A stretch of 35,982 nt of DNA from an uncultured Veillonellaceae bacterium (GCA_900315615.1 OMZT01000095.1:1-35982); one strand, 5' to 3'. Numbered from the stretch's first letter, positions 1 through 8,547 are shown. The notes: generated by a model not told the origin, from the sequence alone. Made by a program: numbers and translations.

Positions 1-1
1 T

Positions 2-76
<75 letters not shown>

Positions 77-171
77 AGTAGCATCAGAACCTCTATATTA
101 GACGGAGGTTTGCGTTGAACAGTTTTCATTGTCTGCAGTTTCGTCTCTGACGATGGATGATTTAATTGAAT

Positions 172-246
172 GCGGAAGTAGCTCAGTGGTAGAGCATCAC
201 CTTGCCAAGGTGGGGGTCGCGGGTCCGAGTCCCGTTTTCCGCTCCA
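172..246 (+). tRNA. tRNA-Gly (GCC)
   Basis: Acceptor GCGGAAG pairs with TTTCCGC (one G:U pair). The anticodon loop reads TTGCCAA, giving GCC (Gly). CCA is encoded at 244-246. It lies between two identical tRNA-Cys genes. The 95-base spacer before it holds a weak hairpin but no promoter I can defend, so the three tRNAs are probably one transcript. Confidence 0.96.
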
Positions 247-250
247 TTGT

Positions 251-325
<75 letters not shown>

Positions 326-335
326 ATGAGTTCAT

Positions 336-360
336 AGCCCGGTATGACCGGGCTTTTGTT
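336..360 (+). terminator. Terminator of the tRNA cluster
   Basis: Perfect 8-bp stem AGCCCGGT/ACCGGGCT (336-343 with 347-354) with a 3-base loop, followed by a T-rich tail. It sits 10 bases after the last tRNA and upstream of the transporter start. Confidence 0.85.
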
Positions 361-411
361 GTATATTCATATCATCTATTACTTTATGATTATGAGAGGG
401 AAGTAGATTTC

Positions 412-1581
412 ATGCTCTCGAATTTTTTAATACATCGCTTCATAAAAGATTATGATAATGTCACGGATACGACCGTGCGCGGAAACTATGGTAGGCTAAG
501 CGGTATCACTGGAATCATAGTAAATACGATTTTATGTATCATAAAGATGGGGCTTGGCGTATTGTCAGGAGCGATATCGATAGTAGCTGATGCAATCCAT
601 AACCTCGCTGATGCAGGATCTTCTATAGTTACACTGCTTGGATTTAAGCTTGCTGCGCGACCAGCCGATGCGGAGCACCCATATGGTCATGGCCGCCTGG
701 AGTATGTAGCAGGACTTTGTATAGCTGTCGCTATTATCATCATAGGTATCGAGCTTCTCAAGAATTCTATCTTGAAAATCATTTCTCCATCGGAATTATC
801 TGCTTCATGGCAGATGATAGCCATACTGTTATCGTCTATAGGGCTTCAGATGTGGCTTGGCAGATTCAATAAAAATATAGGTATTACGATCAATTCTGCA
901 GCAATACGCGCTGCGGCGACTGACAGCCTTTCCGATTGCGTGGCTACTTCGGTAGTTGTAATAAGTCTTTTGCTTCATTTCCTCTTTGGTATAAATATAG
1001 ATGGTTGGGCTGGACTTCTTGTGGCTGCTTTCATATTGCATAGTGGAATCAGTGCGGCTAAAGATACACTGCAACCATTACTCGGTCAACCACCAGATCC
1101 TGAGCTTATTGAGGCGATAGAATCAATCGTCAAGAATCAGCATGGCATCATTGGGATACACGACCTGATCATAAATGACTACGGGCCGGGGAGAATCATA
1201 GCATCACTGCATGCAGAAGTACCATCACATATGAGTTTAGTGGTTGCACATGAGATGGCTGATAACCTTGAGCAGAGCATAAAGAATCAGTGCCATATAC
1301 TGGTTTCTGTTCATATGGATCCAGTTGAGACAGATGATCCGTTTACGAGGAAGATGAAAGAGATAGCAGAAAGGATTGTCAGTGATACCGCCGATGGTCT
1401 GTCTATACATGACTTTCGCATATCATCAACTAAAAATAAGATAAAGCTTGTATTCGATGTTTCTGTACCTCCTGATTGCCCTATGTCAGATGATGATATA
1501 AAAGCGTGGATAAGGGCTAAGATTCATAATGAAGACAATAAATATGTTGCGATTGTGAATACAGACAGATTTTTCTTTTGA
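412..1581 (+). CDS. Cation diffusion facilitator (CDF) metal transporter
   Basis: Inner-membrane proton-coupled exporter of divalent metals (Zn, Mn, Fe or Co class), 389 aa. The ATG at 412 follows GAGAGGGAAG at a good distance. The frame stays open upstream but runs through the terminator and a tRNA, so a longer start is rejected. Hydrophobic helices fill about residues 30-215. The TM2 metal site is H63-x3-D67, and it is followed by the family motif HPYGHGR (89-95). The TM5 site is D171-x3-D175. Residues 225-305 form the usual cytoplasmic dimerisation domain. About 80 further residues look like a second copy of such a domain, which makes the protein longer than the roughly 300-aa FieF type. 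The H-D/D-D metal site matches neither the textbook Zn nor the Mn pattern, so the substrate is open. Confidence 0.92.
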   Translation: MLSNFLIHRFIKDYDNVTDTTVRGNYGRLSGITGIIVNTILCIIKMGLGVLSGAISIVADAIHNLADAGSSIVTLLGFKLAARPADAEHPYGHGRLEYVAGLCIAVAIIIIGIELLKNSILKIISPSELSASWQMIAILLSSIGLQMWLGRFNKNIGITINSAAIRAAATDSLSDCVATSVVVISLLLHFLFGINIDGWAGLLVAAFILHSGISAAKDTLQPLLGQPPDPELIEAIESIVKNQHGIIGIHDLIINDYGPGRIIASLHAEVPSHMSLVVAHEMADNLEQSIKNQCHILVSVHMDPVETDDPFTRKMKEIAERIVSDTADGLSIHDFRISSTKNKIKLVFDVSVPPDCPMSDDDIKAWIRAKIHNEDNKYVAIVNTDRFFF

Positions 1582-1605
1582 ACGTAAATTTATACGAGCA
1601 ATTGG

Positions 1606-1641
1606 CATACTGTGGTGTGAAGCTATCACAGTATGTTTTTT
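1606..1641 (+). terminator. Terminator of the CDF transporter gene
   Basis: Nine-bp stem CATACTGTG/CACAGTATG (1606-1614 with 1627-1635) followed by six T, 24 bases after the stop codon. Confidence 0.8.
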
Positions 1642-1684
1642 ATACGATACATAATAGGACATGAGAGCAGGGGATTCTCATGTC

Positions 1685-1724
1685 AAAAAGCGCCATAATC
1701 CCAATCAGTAGGATTATGGCGCTT
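1685..1724 (-). terminator. Terminator of deoD
   Basis: Perfect 14-bp stem (1688-1701 with 1711-1724) around a 9-base loop. Read on the minus strand it ends in TTTTT, as expected for the convergent deoD gene. A second 9-bp hairpin (1658-1666 with 1676-1684) lies just beyond it. Confidence 0.88.
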
Positions 1725-1779
1725 ACTGTATATCCCTCACCTTACTAAGTATATCAGCGTTAGGATATGCTTTATGAGA

Positions 1780-2493
1780 TTAATCTGCTATAGCAGCTTC
1801 AAGAGCAATCTTGATCATATCATTGAATGACGTCTGACGTTCCTCAGCTGTTGCTGGCTTCTCATCACTTGTGATGTGGTCGCTGACTGTGAAGATACCT
1901 AGTGCCTGGACATGGTATTTAGCTGCAAGCAGGTAGAGTGCAGCCGTCTCCATTTCAGCAGCGAGGCATCCATAGTCTGCAAGTTTATGGATGTCGAGCT
2001 CATCATCGTAGAAGCGATCCTCAGAAACAACATTTCCAACCCTTACAGGCAGACCCATCTTACGCGTTGCAGCAACTGCCTTTTCGAGGAGCTCGAAATC
2101 AGCAATTGGAGCAAAGTGAACATCATAGCCGAATGTGTTGTTGATCATGGATGAGTCCGTTGTTGCACCCTCCGCGATGACAACGTCACGAACGTGTATA
2201 TCCTTATGCAGGGCTCCACATGTGCCAACACGGAAAAGCTTCTTTACACCGAATTCAGTGATGAGTTCGTTCGTGTATATAGCTATAGAAGGCATGCCCA
2301 TTCCTGTACCCTGTACTGATACTGGAACGCCTTTATATGTACCAGTATATCCGAGTATGTTACGGATGTGAGTGTATTCTTTTGGATTGTCAAGGAATGT
2401 CTCTGCGATGTATTTTGCACGCAGTGGATCTCCAGGTAAAAGAATACGTTCTGCGACATCGCCTCTGTTGCCAGAAATATGTGGTGTTGCCAT
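1780..2493 (-). CDS. deoD: Purine nucleoside phosphorylase, DeoD type
   Basis: Cytosolic enzyme that splits purine (deoxy)nucleosides with phosphate into the free base and (deoxy)ribose-1-phosphate in nucleoside salvage. It has 237 aa, the normal length for the hexameric bacterial DeoD family. Visible motifs are the N-terminal [14 protein letters not shown] phosphate-binding region, GTGMGMPS near residue 63, RVGTCGAL near 87, EMETAALY near 180 (ribose and base contacts) and TVSDH near 203 (the Asp that protonates the purine). The start ATG follows AAAGGGG. The gene is monocistronic, with a strong promoter at 2548-2576 and a strong terminator at 1685-1724. Confidence 0.97.
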   Translation of the reverse strand: MATPHISGNRGDVAERILLPGDPLRAKYIAETFLDNPKEYTHIRNILGYTGTYKGVPVSVQGTGMGMPSIAIYTNELITEFGVKKLFRVGTCGALHKDIHVRDVVIAEGATTDSSMINNTFGYDVHFAPIADFELLEKAVAATRKMGLPVRVGNVVSEDRFYDDELDIHKLADYGCLAAEMETAALYLLAAKYHVQALGIFTVSDHITSDEKPATAEERQTSFNDMIKIALEAAIAD

Positions 2494-2547
2494 TTGACTG
2501 CCCCTTTCGAAAATTCAATTGTTCAGATAATATCGGAAATATAGTTC

Positions 2548-2576
2548 ATTATACCAATATAGTCATATTGTTTCAA
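2548..2576 (-). promoter_or_regulatory. Sigma-70-type promoter of deoD
   Basis: Minus strand: TTGAAA (2571-2576), a 17-base spacer, then a consensus TATAAT (2548-2553). It lies 55 bases before the start codon and is divergent from the tRNA-Leu promoter. Confidence 0.8.
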
Positions 2577-2626
2577 AGGGCATCTGTCCTATTTCATATC
2601 AAAACACTTGTGTTATTATTGCTGGC

Positions 2627-2655
2627 TTGACGATGACGCTAAACTGTGATAAAGT
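2627..2655 (+). promoter_or_regulatory. Sigma-70-type promoter of tRNA-Leu
   Basis: TTGACG (2627-2632), a 17-base spacer, then TAAAGT (2650-2655). The tRNA 5' end is 10 bases downstream, so transcription would begin close to the mature end. Confidence 0.7.
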
Positions 2656-2664
2656 AAAATCACT

Positions 2665-2748
2665 GCGGATGTGGCGGAATTGGCAGACGCGCAGGATTTA
2701 GGATCCTGTGTCCTAGACATGAGGGTTCGAGCCCCTCCATCCGCACCA
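2665..2748 (+). tRNA. tRNA-Leu (TAG)
   Basis: Class II tRNA of 84 nt with a long variable arm. Acceptor GCGGATG pairs with CATCCGC (2738-2744), the discriminator is A, and CCA is encoded at 2746-2748. The anticodon loop reads TTTAGGA, giving TAG (Leu). Confidence 0.96.
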
Positions 2749-2760
2749 ATATTGGTAAGA

Positions 2761-2797
2761 AGGATTGCAGCGACGAGGTCGTGCAATCCTTTATTTT
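2761..2797 (+). terminator. Terminator of tRNA-Leu
   Basis: AGGATTGCA (2761-2769) pairs with TGCAATCCT (2782-2790). An inner CGAC/GTCG extension with a bulged G caps it, and a T-rich tail follows. It starts 12 bases after the tRNA CCA. Confidence 0.78.
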
Positions 2798-2836
2798 CAT
2801 GTGATAAGTATAGTCTTTACGAGGGAATGGTTAAGT

Positions 2837-3673
2837 ATGCGTTTTTTTAAGGAGATTGTTCTAGCTATATTTGCAACTGTATTGGTCTTAATACCATCTG
2901 ATGTATCTGCCGTTGAGCAAAGCAGAGTACCACAGATTAGCGCGATATCAGCTGTGTTATGTGATCTTGATACGGGTAGGACCTTGTACGAGAAGAACCC
3001 TGATAAAAGGATATATCCAGCCTCGACGACAAAGATGATGACATGCTTGCTCGCACTTGAGAAAAGCAGCCCTGATAGTATTGTTGTAGCAAATGACGAT
3101 GCAGCAGATGTCGAGAGCACTCGTATAGTTGCAGGGCAGCGTTTTTATATGCGTGATATTATTTATCAGATGATGCTTATATCTGATAACGGTGCGGCAA
3201 TAGCCATAGCTGATAAAATCGGCGGAAGCGTGAGTGGATTTGCAGATATGATGAATAAAAAGGCAGCTCTGCTTGGTATGACGCATACGCATTTCGTGAA
3301 TCCGAATGGGATGCCGGATATGGCACATTATACGACTGCTCGTGATATGTCAATACTCGCGCGTGCATGCATGCAGCACTCTGCTTTCAGGCGCATCGTG
3401 GGAACAAAACAACGAAATGTATATCTCTTGACACCATCAAATAGAAAGAATTACTGTGAAAATACAAATGAATTATTATATAGTTATCCTGGCTGTACAG
3501 GCATAAAGACCGGATGGACACGTGCCGCTGGAGGATGCCTTGCAGCGTCTGCGTCAAGGAATGGCAGATCCTTGCTAGTGCTTGTATATCATTCTGATAA
3601 TGAAGAAAGCCGCTTCGATGAGGCAGCGGCTCTTCTTGATTATGGTTTTTCTATTGACGTGAATCGTAAGTAA
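2837..3673 (+). CDS. Secreted D-alanyl-D-alanine carboxypeptidase (S11 family)
   Basis: Low-molecular-weight penicillin-binding protein that removes the terminal D-Ala from peptidoglycan stem peptides. The ATG at 2837 follows GAGGG. The upstream in-frame extension crosses the tRNA terminator and is rejected, leaving 278 aa. A signal peptide (about residues 1-25, ending VSA) precedes the catalytic domain. All three active-site motifs are present: S63-T-T-K66, S116-D-N118 and K224-T-G226. The protein ends soon after the catalytic domain, so the C-terminal beta domain and amphipathic anchor of DacA/DacF are missing. It would be a small soluble or loosely attached enzyme outside the inner membrane. 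The exact DacA/DacF/DacB-like assignment cannot be made by eye. Confidence 0.92.
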   Translation: MRFFKEIVLAIFATVLVLIPSDVSAVEQSRVPQISAISAVLCDLDTGRTLYEKNPDKRIYPASTTKMMTCLLALEKSSPDSIVVANDDAADVESTRIVAGQRFYMRDIIYQMMLISDNGAAIAIADKIGGSVSGFADMMNKKAALLGMTHTHFVNPNGMPDMAHYTTARDMSILARACMQHSAFRRIVGTKQRNVYLLTPSNRKNYCENTNELLYSYPGCTGIKTGWTRAAGGCLAASASRNGRSLLVLVYHSDNEESRFDEAAALLDYGFSIDVNRK

Positions 3674-3692
3674 GACGATATCATATATGATT

Positions 3693-4379
3693 TTATTCTG
3701 CGTTTGCGTCAGATACAGTGAATATGTATCCGCTTTCAGTACCTGTGAACTGGAAGCGGATATTTTCTTGTGTAATAGAGTTATTGGCATCTTTTAGACT
3801 GCCACCTTTTTTGAACCCTAGATCACTTAAGACTTTCTTGCGGACGTTATTTGCATCAGATGGGAATAGTGACTCTGCAGTAACACCGATTGTAGTGACT
3901 AGTTTTACTAGTTCTTCCTGACTACCAGGTTTCGCAAAGACGGACAACATCTGTAATTCTCCCGTTTTCGGATCGATTCTGCCAGATACATGTATGGAAG
4001 ATGTTAGGTCATAGCCGAAGACGCTTTCGTTCTTTTTGGCAGGTTTCATCTCCATTTGGGCTTTCTTTACGTTGCGGTTCTCATTAAAGCGCTCCACGAA
4101 TAGGTTGTACTTGATTCCAAGGGATCCGGAGGCCTCAGGAACATCTTCCTTGGTGGCTATAGACTCAATTTGATCGCTCATCTGTTCTTGGTGCATCATC
4201 GTTATACCTATAGTCGATGCAATGAAAATGAAGGTTATAGCGATAATGCCGATAATCAGATATTTCTTTTTCTTCCTCTTGGCGATGGTCTCAGGATTCA
4301 GTTCCATGACAGAATGCCCGCATTTTGGGCAAGTCGTCGCTGCTGGACTGACATCGGCGTTACAATATTTACATTTCAT
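3693..4379 (-). CDS. Zinc-ribbon, single-pass membrane protein of unknown function
   Basis: Function not recognised. The preferred start is the second ATG (4379), which has AGGAG eight bases upstream; the ATG at 4385 lies almost on that site. The product has 228 aa. Residues 3-20 form a zinc ribbon (C3-x2-C6 and C17-x2-C20). A basic KRKKKK stretch comes next, then one transmembrane helix at about 40-60. The remaining 165 or so residues are polar, probably lie outside the cytoplasm, and resemble no family I can name. Zinc-ribbon plus one-helix proteins in Firmicutes often act in envelope or stress functions, but nothing here fixes a role. The gene is convergent with the carboxypeptidase and has its own promoter. 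Confidence 0.85.
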   Translation of the reverse strand: MKCKYCNADVSPAATTCPKCGHSVMELNPETIAKRKKKKYLIIGIIAITFIFIASTIGITMMHQEQMSDQIESIATKEDVPEASGSLGIKYNLFVERFNENRNVKKAQMEMKPAKKNESVFGYDLTSSIHVSGRIDPKTGELQMLSVFAKPGSQEELVKLVTTIGVTAESLFPSDANNVRKKVLSDLGFKKGGSLKDANNSITQENIRFQFTGTESGYIFTVSDANAE

Positions 4380-4417
4380 ATTCATCGCTCCTATTTCGTT
4401 ATTTATAGAACGTCTTT

Positions 4418-4446
4418 ATTATACATCCTATAAGGCTAAATTTCCA
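4418..4446 (-). promoter_or_regulatory. Promoter of the zinc-ribbon protein gene
   Basis: Minus strand: TGGAAA (4441-4446), a 17-base spacer, then a consensus TATAAT (4418-4423), about 40 bases before the start. The -35 box is weak (4 of 6). Confidence 0.6.
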
Positions 4447-4478
4447 CTACACACCGAAAGTCAGCGAGTAAATTATCC

Positions 4479-4508
4479 TTGCCATGCAGCCTCATGAAAG
4501 ACTATAAT
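4479..4508 (+). promoter_or_regulatory. Possible promoter of pncB-ddh
   Basis: TTGCCA (4479-4484), an 18-base spacer, then TATAAT (4503-4508). It would give a leader of about 150 bases before pncB. Confidence 0.5.
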
Positions 4509-4557
4509 AGTGGGGGTAATCCAGTATATGTACTTGTTCTACTAGTATGAATAGTTG

Positions 4558-4615
4558 ATGTTGAGGTGATTAAAGCGATTCGCGCATGTCAACATTATTA
4601 TGTATGAATAATAGT
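4558..4615 (+). promoter_or_regulatory. Two inverted repeats in the pncB leader
   Basis: ATGTTGA (4558-4564) and TCAACAT (4589-4595) are perfect inverted copies 24 bases apart. Right behind them ATTATT...AATAAT can form a second small hairpin (about 4595-4613). They could be an RNA leader structure or an operator. I do not recognise a known riboswitch. Confidence 0.3.
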
Positions 4616-4665
4616 ATCGCAGTTAGCTTGGTGTCTATGCTTTATCGGAGGAGGAAAGAAGCTTT

Positions 4666-6123
4666 ATGGGAATTACACAGTCAGATTCACGTAATCTGAG
4701 CATGATGATGGATCTATATGAGCTCACTATGGCAAACGGATATTTCCGGGAGGGCGACACACAAAAAAGAGCAGTATTTGACGTATTTTATCGTCGTAAT
4801 CCGGACGGGGCGGGATTTGCGATATTCGCAGGGCTCGAGCAGGTTATAGAGTACATAGAGAACATGCACTTCTCATCATATGATATTGAATATTTTAAAT
4901 CACTCGGACTTTTTGATGACGGGTTTCTTAGATATCTGTCGGAATTTAAGTTTTCAGGGGATATATATGCGTTCCCAGAGGGAACGGTCATGTATCCTAA
5001 TGAACCCGTGTTGACTGTTGTTGCGCCAATTATTGATGCCCAACTTGTAGAGACGGCAATCCTGGCACAGATCAACCATCAGTCACTGATTGCAACTAAG
5101 ACACAGCGTATCGTGCGTGCGGCACGTGGGCGTGCAGTATCGGACTTCGGTGCAAGGCGTGCGCATAACATGGACGCAGCGGTATACGGTGCGAGAGCTG
5201 CTTATATAGGCGGTGCAGCGGGTACAGCTACTGTACTGGCAGGTGAAAGGTTTCATATACCCGTAGGCGGGACTATGGCACATAGCTGGGTGATGTTCTA
5301 TAAAGATGAATTTGAGGCATTCAAGAAATATGCTGAGACTTATCCAGATGATACTGTACTTCTGATTGATACATATGATGCTTTGCGTTCCGGAATACCT
5401 AACGCTATACGCACCGCGCATGAGATTCTTGAGCCGATGGGGAAGCGCCTGAAAGGCGTGCGTCTGGATTCTGGAGATCTTGCATATCTCACTAAACGTA
5501 TGCGTGTAATGCTGGATGAGGCTGGTCTTGAGGATTGTAAGATCACTGTGTCGAACAGCCTGGATGAAAAGACGATACATTCAATTATTTCGCAAGGTGC
5601 ATGCATAGACAATTTTGGTGTAGGTGAGAGACTCATTACCGCCAAGAGCGATCCAGTATTCGGCGCGGTATACAAAATCTCTGCCGTCGAGGAAAATGGC
5701 GCATTCAGTCCAAGGATAAAGGTATCAGAGACTGTTGAGAAGATAACTAATCCTGGACTAAAGAAGGTGTATCGCATATATAGCGATAATGGGCATGCCG
5801 TTGCAGATCTGATTACGGGGTATGATGAAACCATTGATATGTCGGCACCATATGCGTATATCGATCCGGAGCGTCCATGGGAAAACCGTCATTTCAGGGG
5901 ATGCACTGCAAAGAATCTTCAGACCTGTGTCATCAAGGAAGGTAAGCGTGTATCGGGCACACGTTCATTGCAGGAATTGCAAAGTTATGTGAAGTCACAG
6001 CTTGCAAATGAGATTTGGGATGAGGAACAGCGGTTTGAAAATCCACATAAGCATTATCTTGATATGAGTCCCGGATACTATAAGATGAAGATGGATCTGC
6101 TTCATAGCTTTGAGATGGAATAA
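4666..6123 (+). CDS. pncB: Nicotinate phosphoribosyltransferase
   Basis: Converts nicotinate, PRPP and ATP to nicotinate mononucleotide, the entry step of the Preiss-Handler NAD salvage route in the cytosol. The product has 485 aa, typical of the longer Firmicutes NAPRTase. The N-terminal LYELTMANGY and FDVFYRRNP segments and the GTMAHSW motif (His near residue 206, the family's phosphorylated His) are clear. VRLDSGDL, a PRPP/phosphate-site segment, lies near residue 265, followed by TVSNSLDE and FGVGERL. The ATG follows a strong GGAGGAGG. ddh begins 38 bases downstream with no terminator between, so the two are probably co-transcribed. Confidence 0.96.
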   Translation: MGITQSDSRNLSMMMDLYELTMANGYFREGDTQKRAVFDVFYRRNPDGAGFAIFAGLEQVIEYIENMHFSSYDIEYFKSLGLFDDGFLRYLSEFKFSGDIYAFPEGTVMYPNEPVLTVVAPIIDAQLVETAILAQINHQSLIATKTQRIVRAARGRAVSDFGARRAHNMDAAVYGARAAYIGGAAGTATVLAGERFHIPVGGTMAHSWVMFYKDEFEAFKKYAETYPDDTVLLIDTYDALRSGIPNAIRTAHEILEPMGKRLKGVRLDSGDLAYLTKRMRVMLDEAGLEDCKITVSNSLDEKTIHSIISQGACIDNFGVGERLITAKSDPVFGAVYKISAVEENGAFSPRIKVSETVEKITNPGLKKVYRIYSDNGHAVADLITGYDETIDMSAPYAYIDPERPWENRHFRGCTAKNLQTCVIKEGKRVSGTRSLQELQSYVKSQLANEIWDEEQRFENPHKHYLDMSPGYYKMKMDLLHSFEME

Positions 6124-6161
6124 TCCTATTGTGATAAATATATGAAGGGGAAGGGCTTTAT

Positions 6162-7145
6162 ATGATTAGAGTGGGGATTTTTGGATATGGTAATCTCGGA
6201 CGTGGCACGGAGCTTGCCATAAGGAAAAATGATGACATGGAGCTTGTGGCTGTATTTACGCGCCGGGATCCTTCCAAGGTAAAAATACAAACAGCCGGTG
6301 TACCAGTAGTCTCTAGCGATGATGTTGCCTCCTGGAAAGACCGTATCGATGTCATGGTCATCTGTGGCGGTAGTGCTACAGACCTTCCAGTACAGACGCC
6401 GAAGCTCACCGAATTATTCAATACGGTCGATAGCTTCGATACACATGCACGCATACCAGAACATTTTGCTGCTGTAGACGATGCGGGCAAAAGGAATGGC
6501 CATGTGTCCATTATATCTGTGGGATGGGATCCTGGTCTGTTCTCACTGGCACGTGTTTATGGCGATGCCATACTTCCTGGCAGCAAGCCCTTTACGTTTT
6601 GGGGGAGGGGAGTCAGCCAGGGACATTCTGATGCTATTCGCCGCGTAAAGGGCGTCCGTGATGCTAGACAGTATACCGTACCTGTACAGAGTGCCTTAGA
6701 TGCTGTACGCAATGGTGAATCACCTGACTTTACCCCGAGGCAGATGCATACACGTGAGTGCTATGTAGTGCTCGAAGATGGAGCAGATAAGGAGCAGGTT
6801 GCGCACGATATAAAGACCATGCCAAATTATTTTGATGAATATGATACAACTATTCATTTCATTACTGAGGAAGAACTGCAGAAGAACCATAGTGGTCTTC
6901 CACATGGTGGATTTGTTATTCGTGCTGGGTACACAGGCAAAAATGACGAACATAGGCATATCATAGAATATAGCCTGCAGCTCGATTCCAATCCTGAATT
7001 CACGACGAGCGTGCTTGTGGCATATGCACGTGCTGCAGTACGCTTGCATTCAGAAGGCGTATCAGGTGCGAAATCTGTGCTTGATATTCCACCTGCTTAT
7101 TTGAGCAGCAAAAGCGATGCCGAGCTGAGAAAGAATCTGCTCTGA
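6162..7145 (+). CDS. ddh: meso-Diaminopimelate D-dehydrogenase
   Basis: NADPH-dependent enzyme of the one-step (dehydrogenase) lysine branch. It reductively aminates L-tetrahydrodipicolinate to meso-diaminopimelate, which serves both lysine and peptidoglycan synthesis. The product has 327 aa, the usual length. A Rossmann motif GYGNLGRG lies at residues 8-15. The substrate-domain segments SVGWDPGLFS near 123 and WGRGVSQGHSDA near 147 are characteristic of Ddh. The ATG follows AAGGGGAAGG. It sits downstream of pncB and ends at a bidirectional terminator shared with the convergent aminotransferase. Ddh is patchily distributed among bacteria and allows DAP synthesis without the acylated intermediates. 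Confidence 0.95.
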   Translation: MIRVGIFGYGNLGRGTELAIRKNDDMELVAVFTRRDPSKVKIQTAGVPVVSSDDVASWKDRIDVMVICGGSATDLPVQTPKLTELFNTVDSFDTHARIPEHFAAVDDAGKRNGHVSIISVGWDPGLFSLARVYGDAILPGSKPFTFWGRGVSQGHSDAIRRVKGVRDARQYTVPVQSALDAVRNGESPDFTPRQMHTRECYVVLEDGADKEQVAHDIKTMPNYFDEYDTTIHFITEEELQKNHSGLPHGGFVIRAGYTGKNDEHRHIIEYSLQLDSNPEFTTSVLVAYARAAVRLHSEGVSGAKSVLDIPPAYLSSKSDAELRKNLL

Positions 7146-7162
7146 TCCTTTGTAAGCGATAT

Positions 7163-7205
7163 AAAGAAATGGTGCTCTCGCATGCGGCGAAAGCACCATT
7201 TCTTT
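7163..7205. terminator. Bidirectional terminator between ddh and the aminotransferase gene
   Basis: Perfect 14-bp stem AAAGAAATGGTGCT/AGCACCATTTCTTT (7163-7176 with 7192-7205). The A/T-rich outer arms supply T tracts on both strands, between two convergent genes. Confidence 0.82.
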
Positions 7206-7221
7206 ATCTAATTTATTAGTA

Positions 7222-8514
7222 TCAGTATTTTTTCTCTTCGAGAACGAGTTCAAGCGCATTTAGAACGTCGTCTATATCTTTTTCTGTAATGACAAGAGGT
7301 GGCTGGAAGGCCATTACGTTACGTCCTATGCCGTTTTTACCTATGATGAAGCCGCGGTCTTTGAGCTCCTCCAATACATCGTCCAGTACATCTGGGGCAG
7401 GGGATTTATCAGGATTGACGAATTCGGCACCGACCATCAAGCCTATGCCGCGTACATCGCCTATGACCGGATGGCGTTTCTGTAGTTCCATGAGACCAGA
7501 TTTCAGCTGCTTTCCGCGCTCCTGAGCATTTTTCATCAGATTGTGTTTTTCGATATAATCGAGCACGGCGAGTCCTGCTGTGGTAGATACGGGATTTCCA
7601 CCAAGAGTTGATGCACCTGGCTGCGTATAGGTATCCGCAATCTTAGCAGTAGACATGAATGCAGATATTGGGGCACCGTTACCGAGTGCTTTTGCAACAC
7701 TCATGATATCAGGTACGACATCCCAGTTTTCTATTGCAAACATTTTGCCTGTACGTGCAAAGCCAGTCTGTACCTCATCTGCGATAAAGAGCGTACCATG
7801 CTGCTTCAGTATTTCCATTACACGCTTGAAATATCCCTTTGGCGGCACGACAATACCAGCATTGCCTTGTATAGGTTCTGCAATGAATGCAGCAGGATGA
7901 CCACTTGTTGCTGTCTTGATGATGGTTTCTATCTCATTTGCACAGGCGAGATCGCATTCCGGATATTTCTTTCCGAGTGGGCAGCGATAGCAATATGCGT
8001 TTGGAGCGAAGTTTATTCCACCAACGGGATTAGGATCTGTACGCCACATGCCAATACCAGTAAGACTCATCGTAAGCTTGGTGCGTCCGTGAAGACCATT
8101 ACGCAAAGCAATGAATTCACTGGACTTTGTATAAATCTCCGCCAAAAGGCATGAGCCTTCATTTGCTTCGGTACCGGTAGAACAGAAGAATGTCTTCTGT
8201 ATATCGCCAGGCGTTACCTGTGCTAAGCGCTCCGCTAGATTTACGAAATTTTCGGTAAGGTAAATATTGCATACGTGCTGCAGGGTCTGTACCTGCTTTG
8301 CAACCTTTGATGATATCTCAGGATTGCAATGCCCACAATTGATTACAGATACGCCCGCAAAGCAGTCTAGATACTTGCGTCCTTCGCTGTCGTACAGGTA
8401 CTGCATTTCACCCTTTACGAATTCTCTCGGCTTTTTATAGAAATGAGCGAGACATGGCATTATATATTTTTTCTTTTTTTCCAGGATAGCTTCTGGACCT
8501 ATGTATTCTGACAT
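7222..8514 (-). CDS. Class III PLP-dependent aminotransferase
   Basis: Fold-type I, class III aminotransferase of 430 aa. The phosphate-binding STGTEAN (112-118), the pyridine-N Asp in ADEVQTG (D246) and the PLP lysine K275 in SVAKALGNGAP are all present. The cysteine-rich insertion around residues 175-191 (YCYRCP...CDLAC) recalls the alanine-glyoxylate/beta-aminoisobutyrate (AGXT2-like) branch rather than ArgD or GabT. The amino donor and keto acceptor cannot be fixed from sequence. The start ATG follows AGAAGG. It lies 33 bases downstream of the U32 gene with no terminator between, so they are probably one transcript. Confidence 0.9.
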   Translation of the reverse strand: MSEYIGPEAILEKKKKYIMPCLAHFYKKPREFVKGEMQYLYDSEGRKYLDCFAGVSVINCGHCNPEISSKVAKQVQTLQHVCNIYLTENFVNLAERLAQVTPGDIQKTFFCSTGTEANEGSCLLAEIYTKSSEFIALRNGLHGRTKLTMSLTGIGMWRTDPNPVGGINFAPNAYCYRCPLGKKYPECDLACANEIETIIKTATSGHPAAFIAEPIQGNAGIVVPPKGYFKRVMEILKQHGTLFIADEVQTGFARTGKMFAIENWDVVPDIMSVAKALGNGAPISAFMSTAKIADTYTQPGASTLGGNPVSTTAGLAVLDYIEKHNLMKNAQERGKQLKSGLMELQKRHPVIGDVRGIGLMVGAEFVNPDKSPAPDVLDDVLEELKDRGFIIGKNGIGRNVMAFQPPLVITEKDIDDVLNALELVLEEKKY

Positions 8515-8547
8515 ATTCTACCTTCTCTCAAAAATGATGCTGATCTA

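Noticed and set aside
3680-3692. Palindrome ATCATATATGAT between the carboxypeptidase and zinc-ribbon genes as a bidirectional terminator
   Set aside because: All A/T except the ends and only six pairs without a loop; stability too low to claim.
5083-5834. Antisense open frames of about 165 residues opposite pncB
   Set aside because: Shadows of the conserved pncB gene; no ribosome site or recognisable domain.
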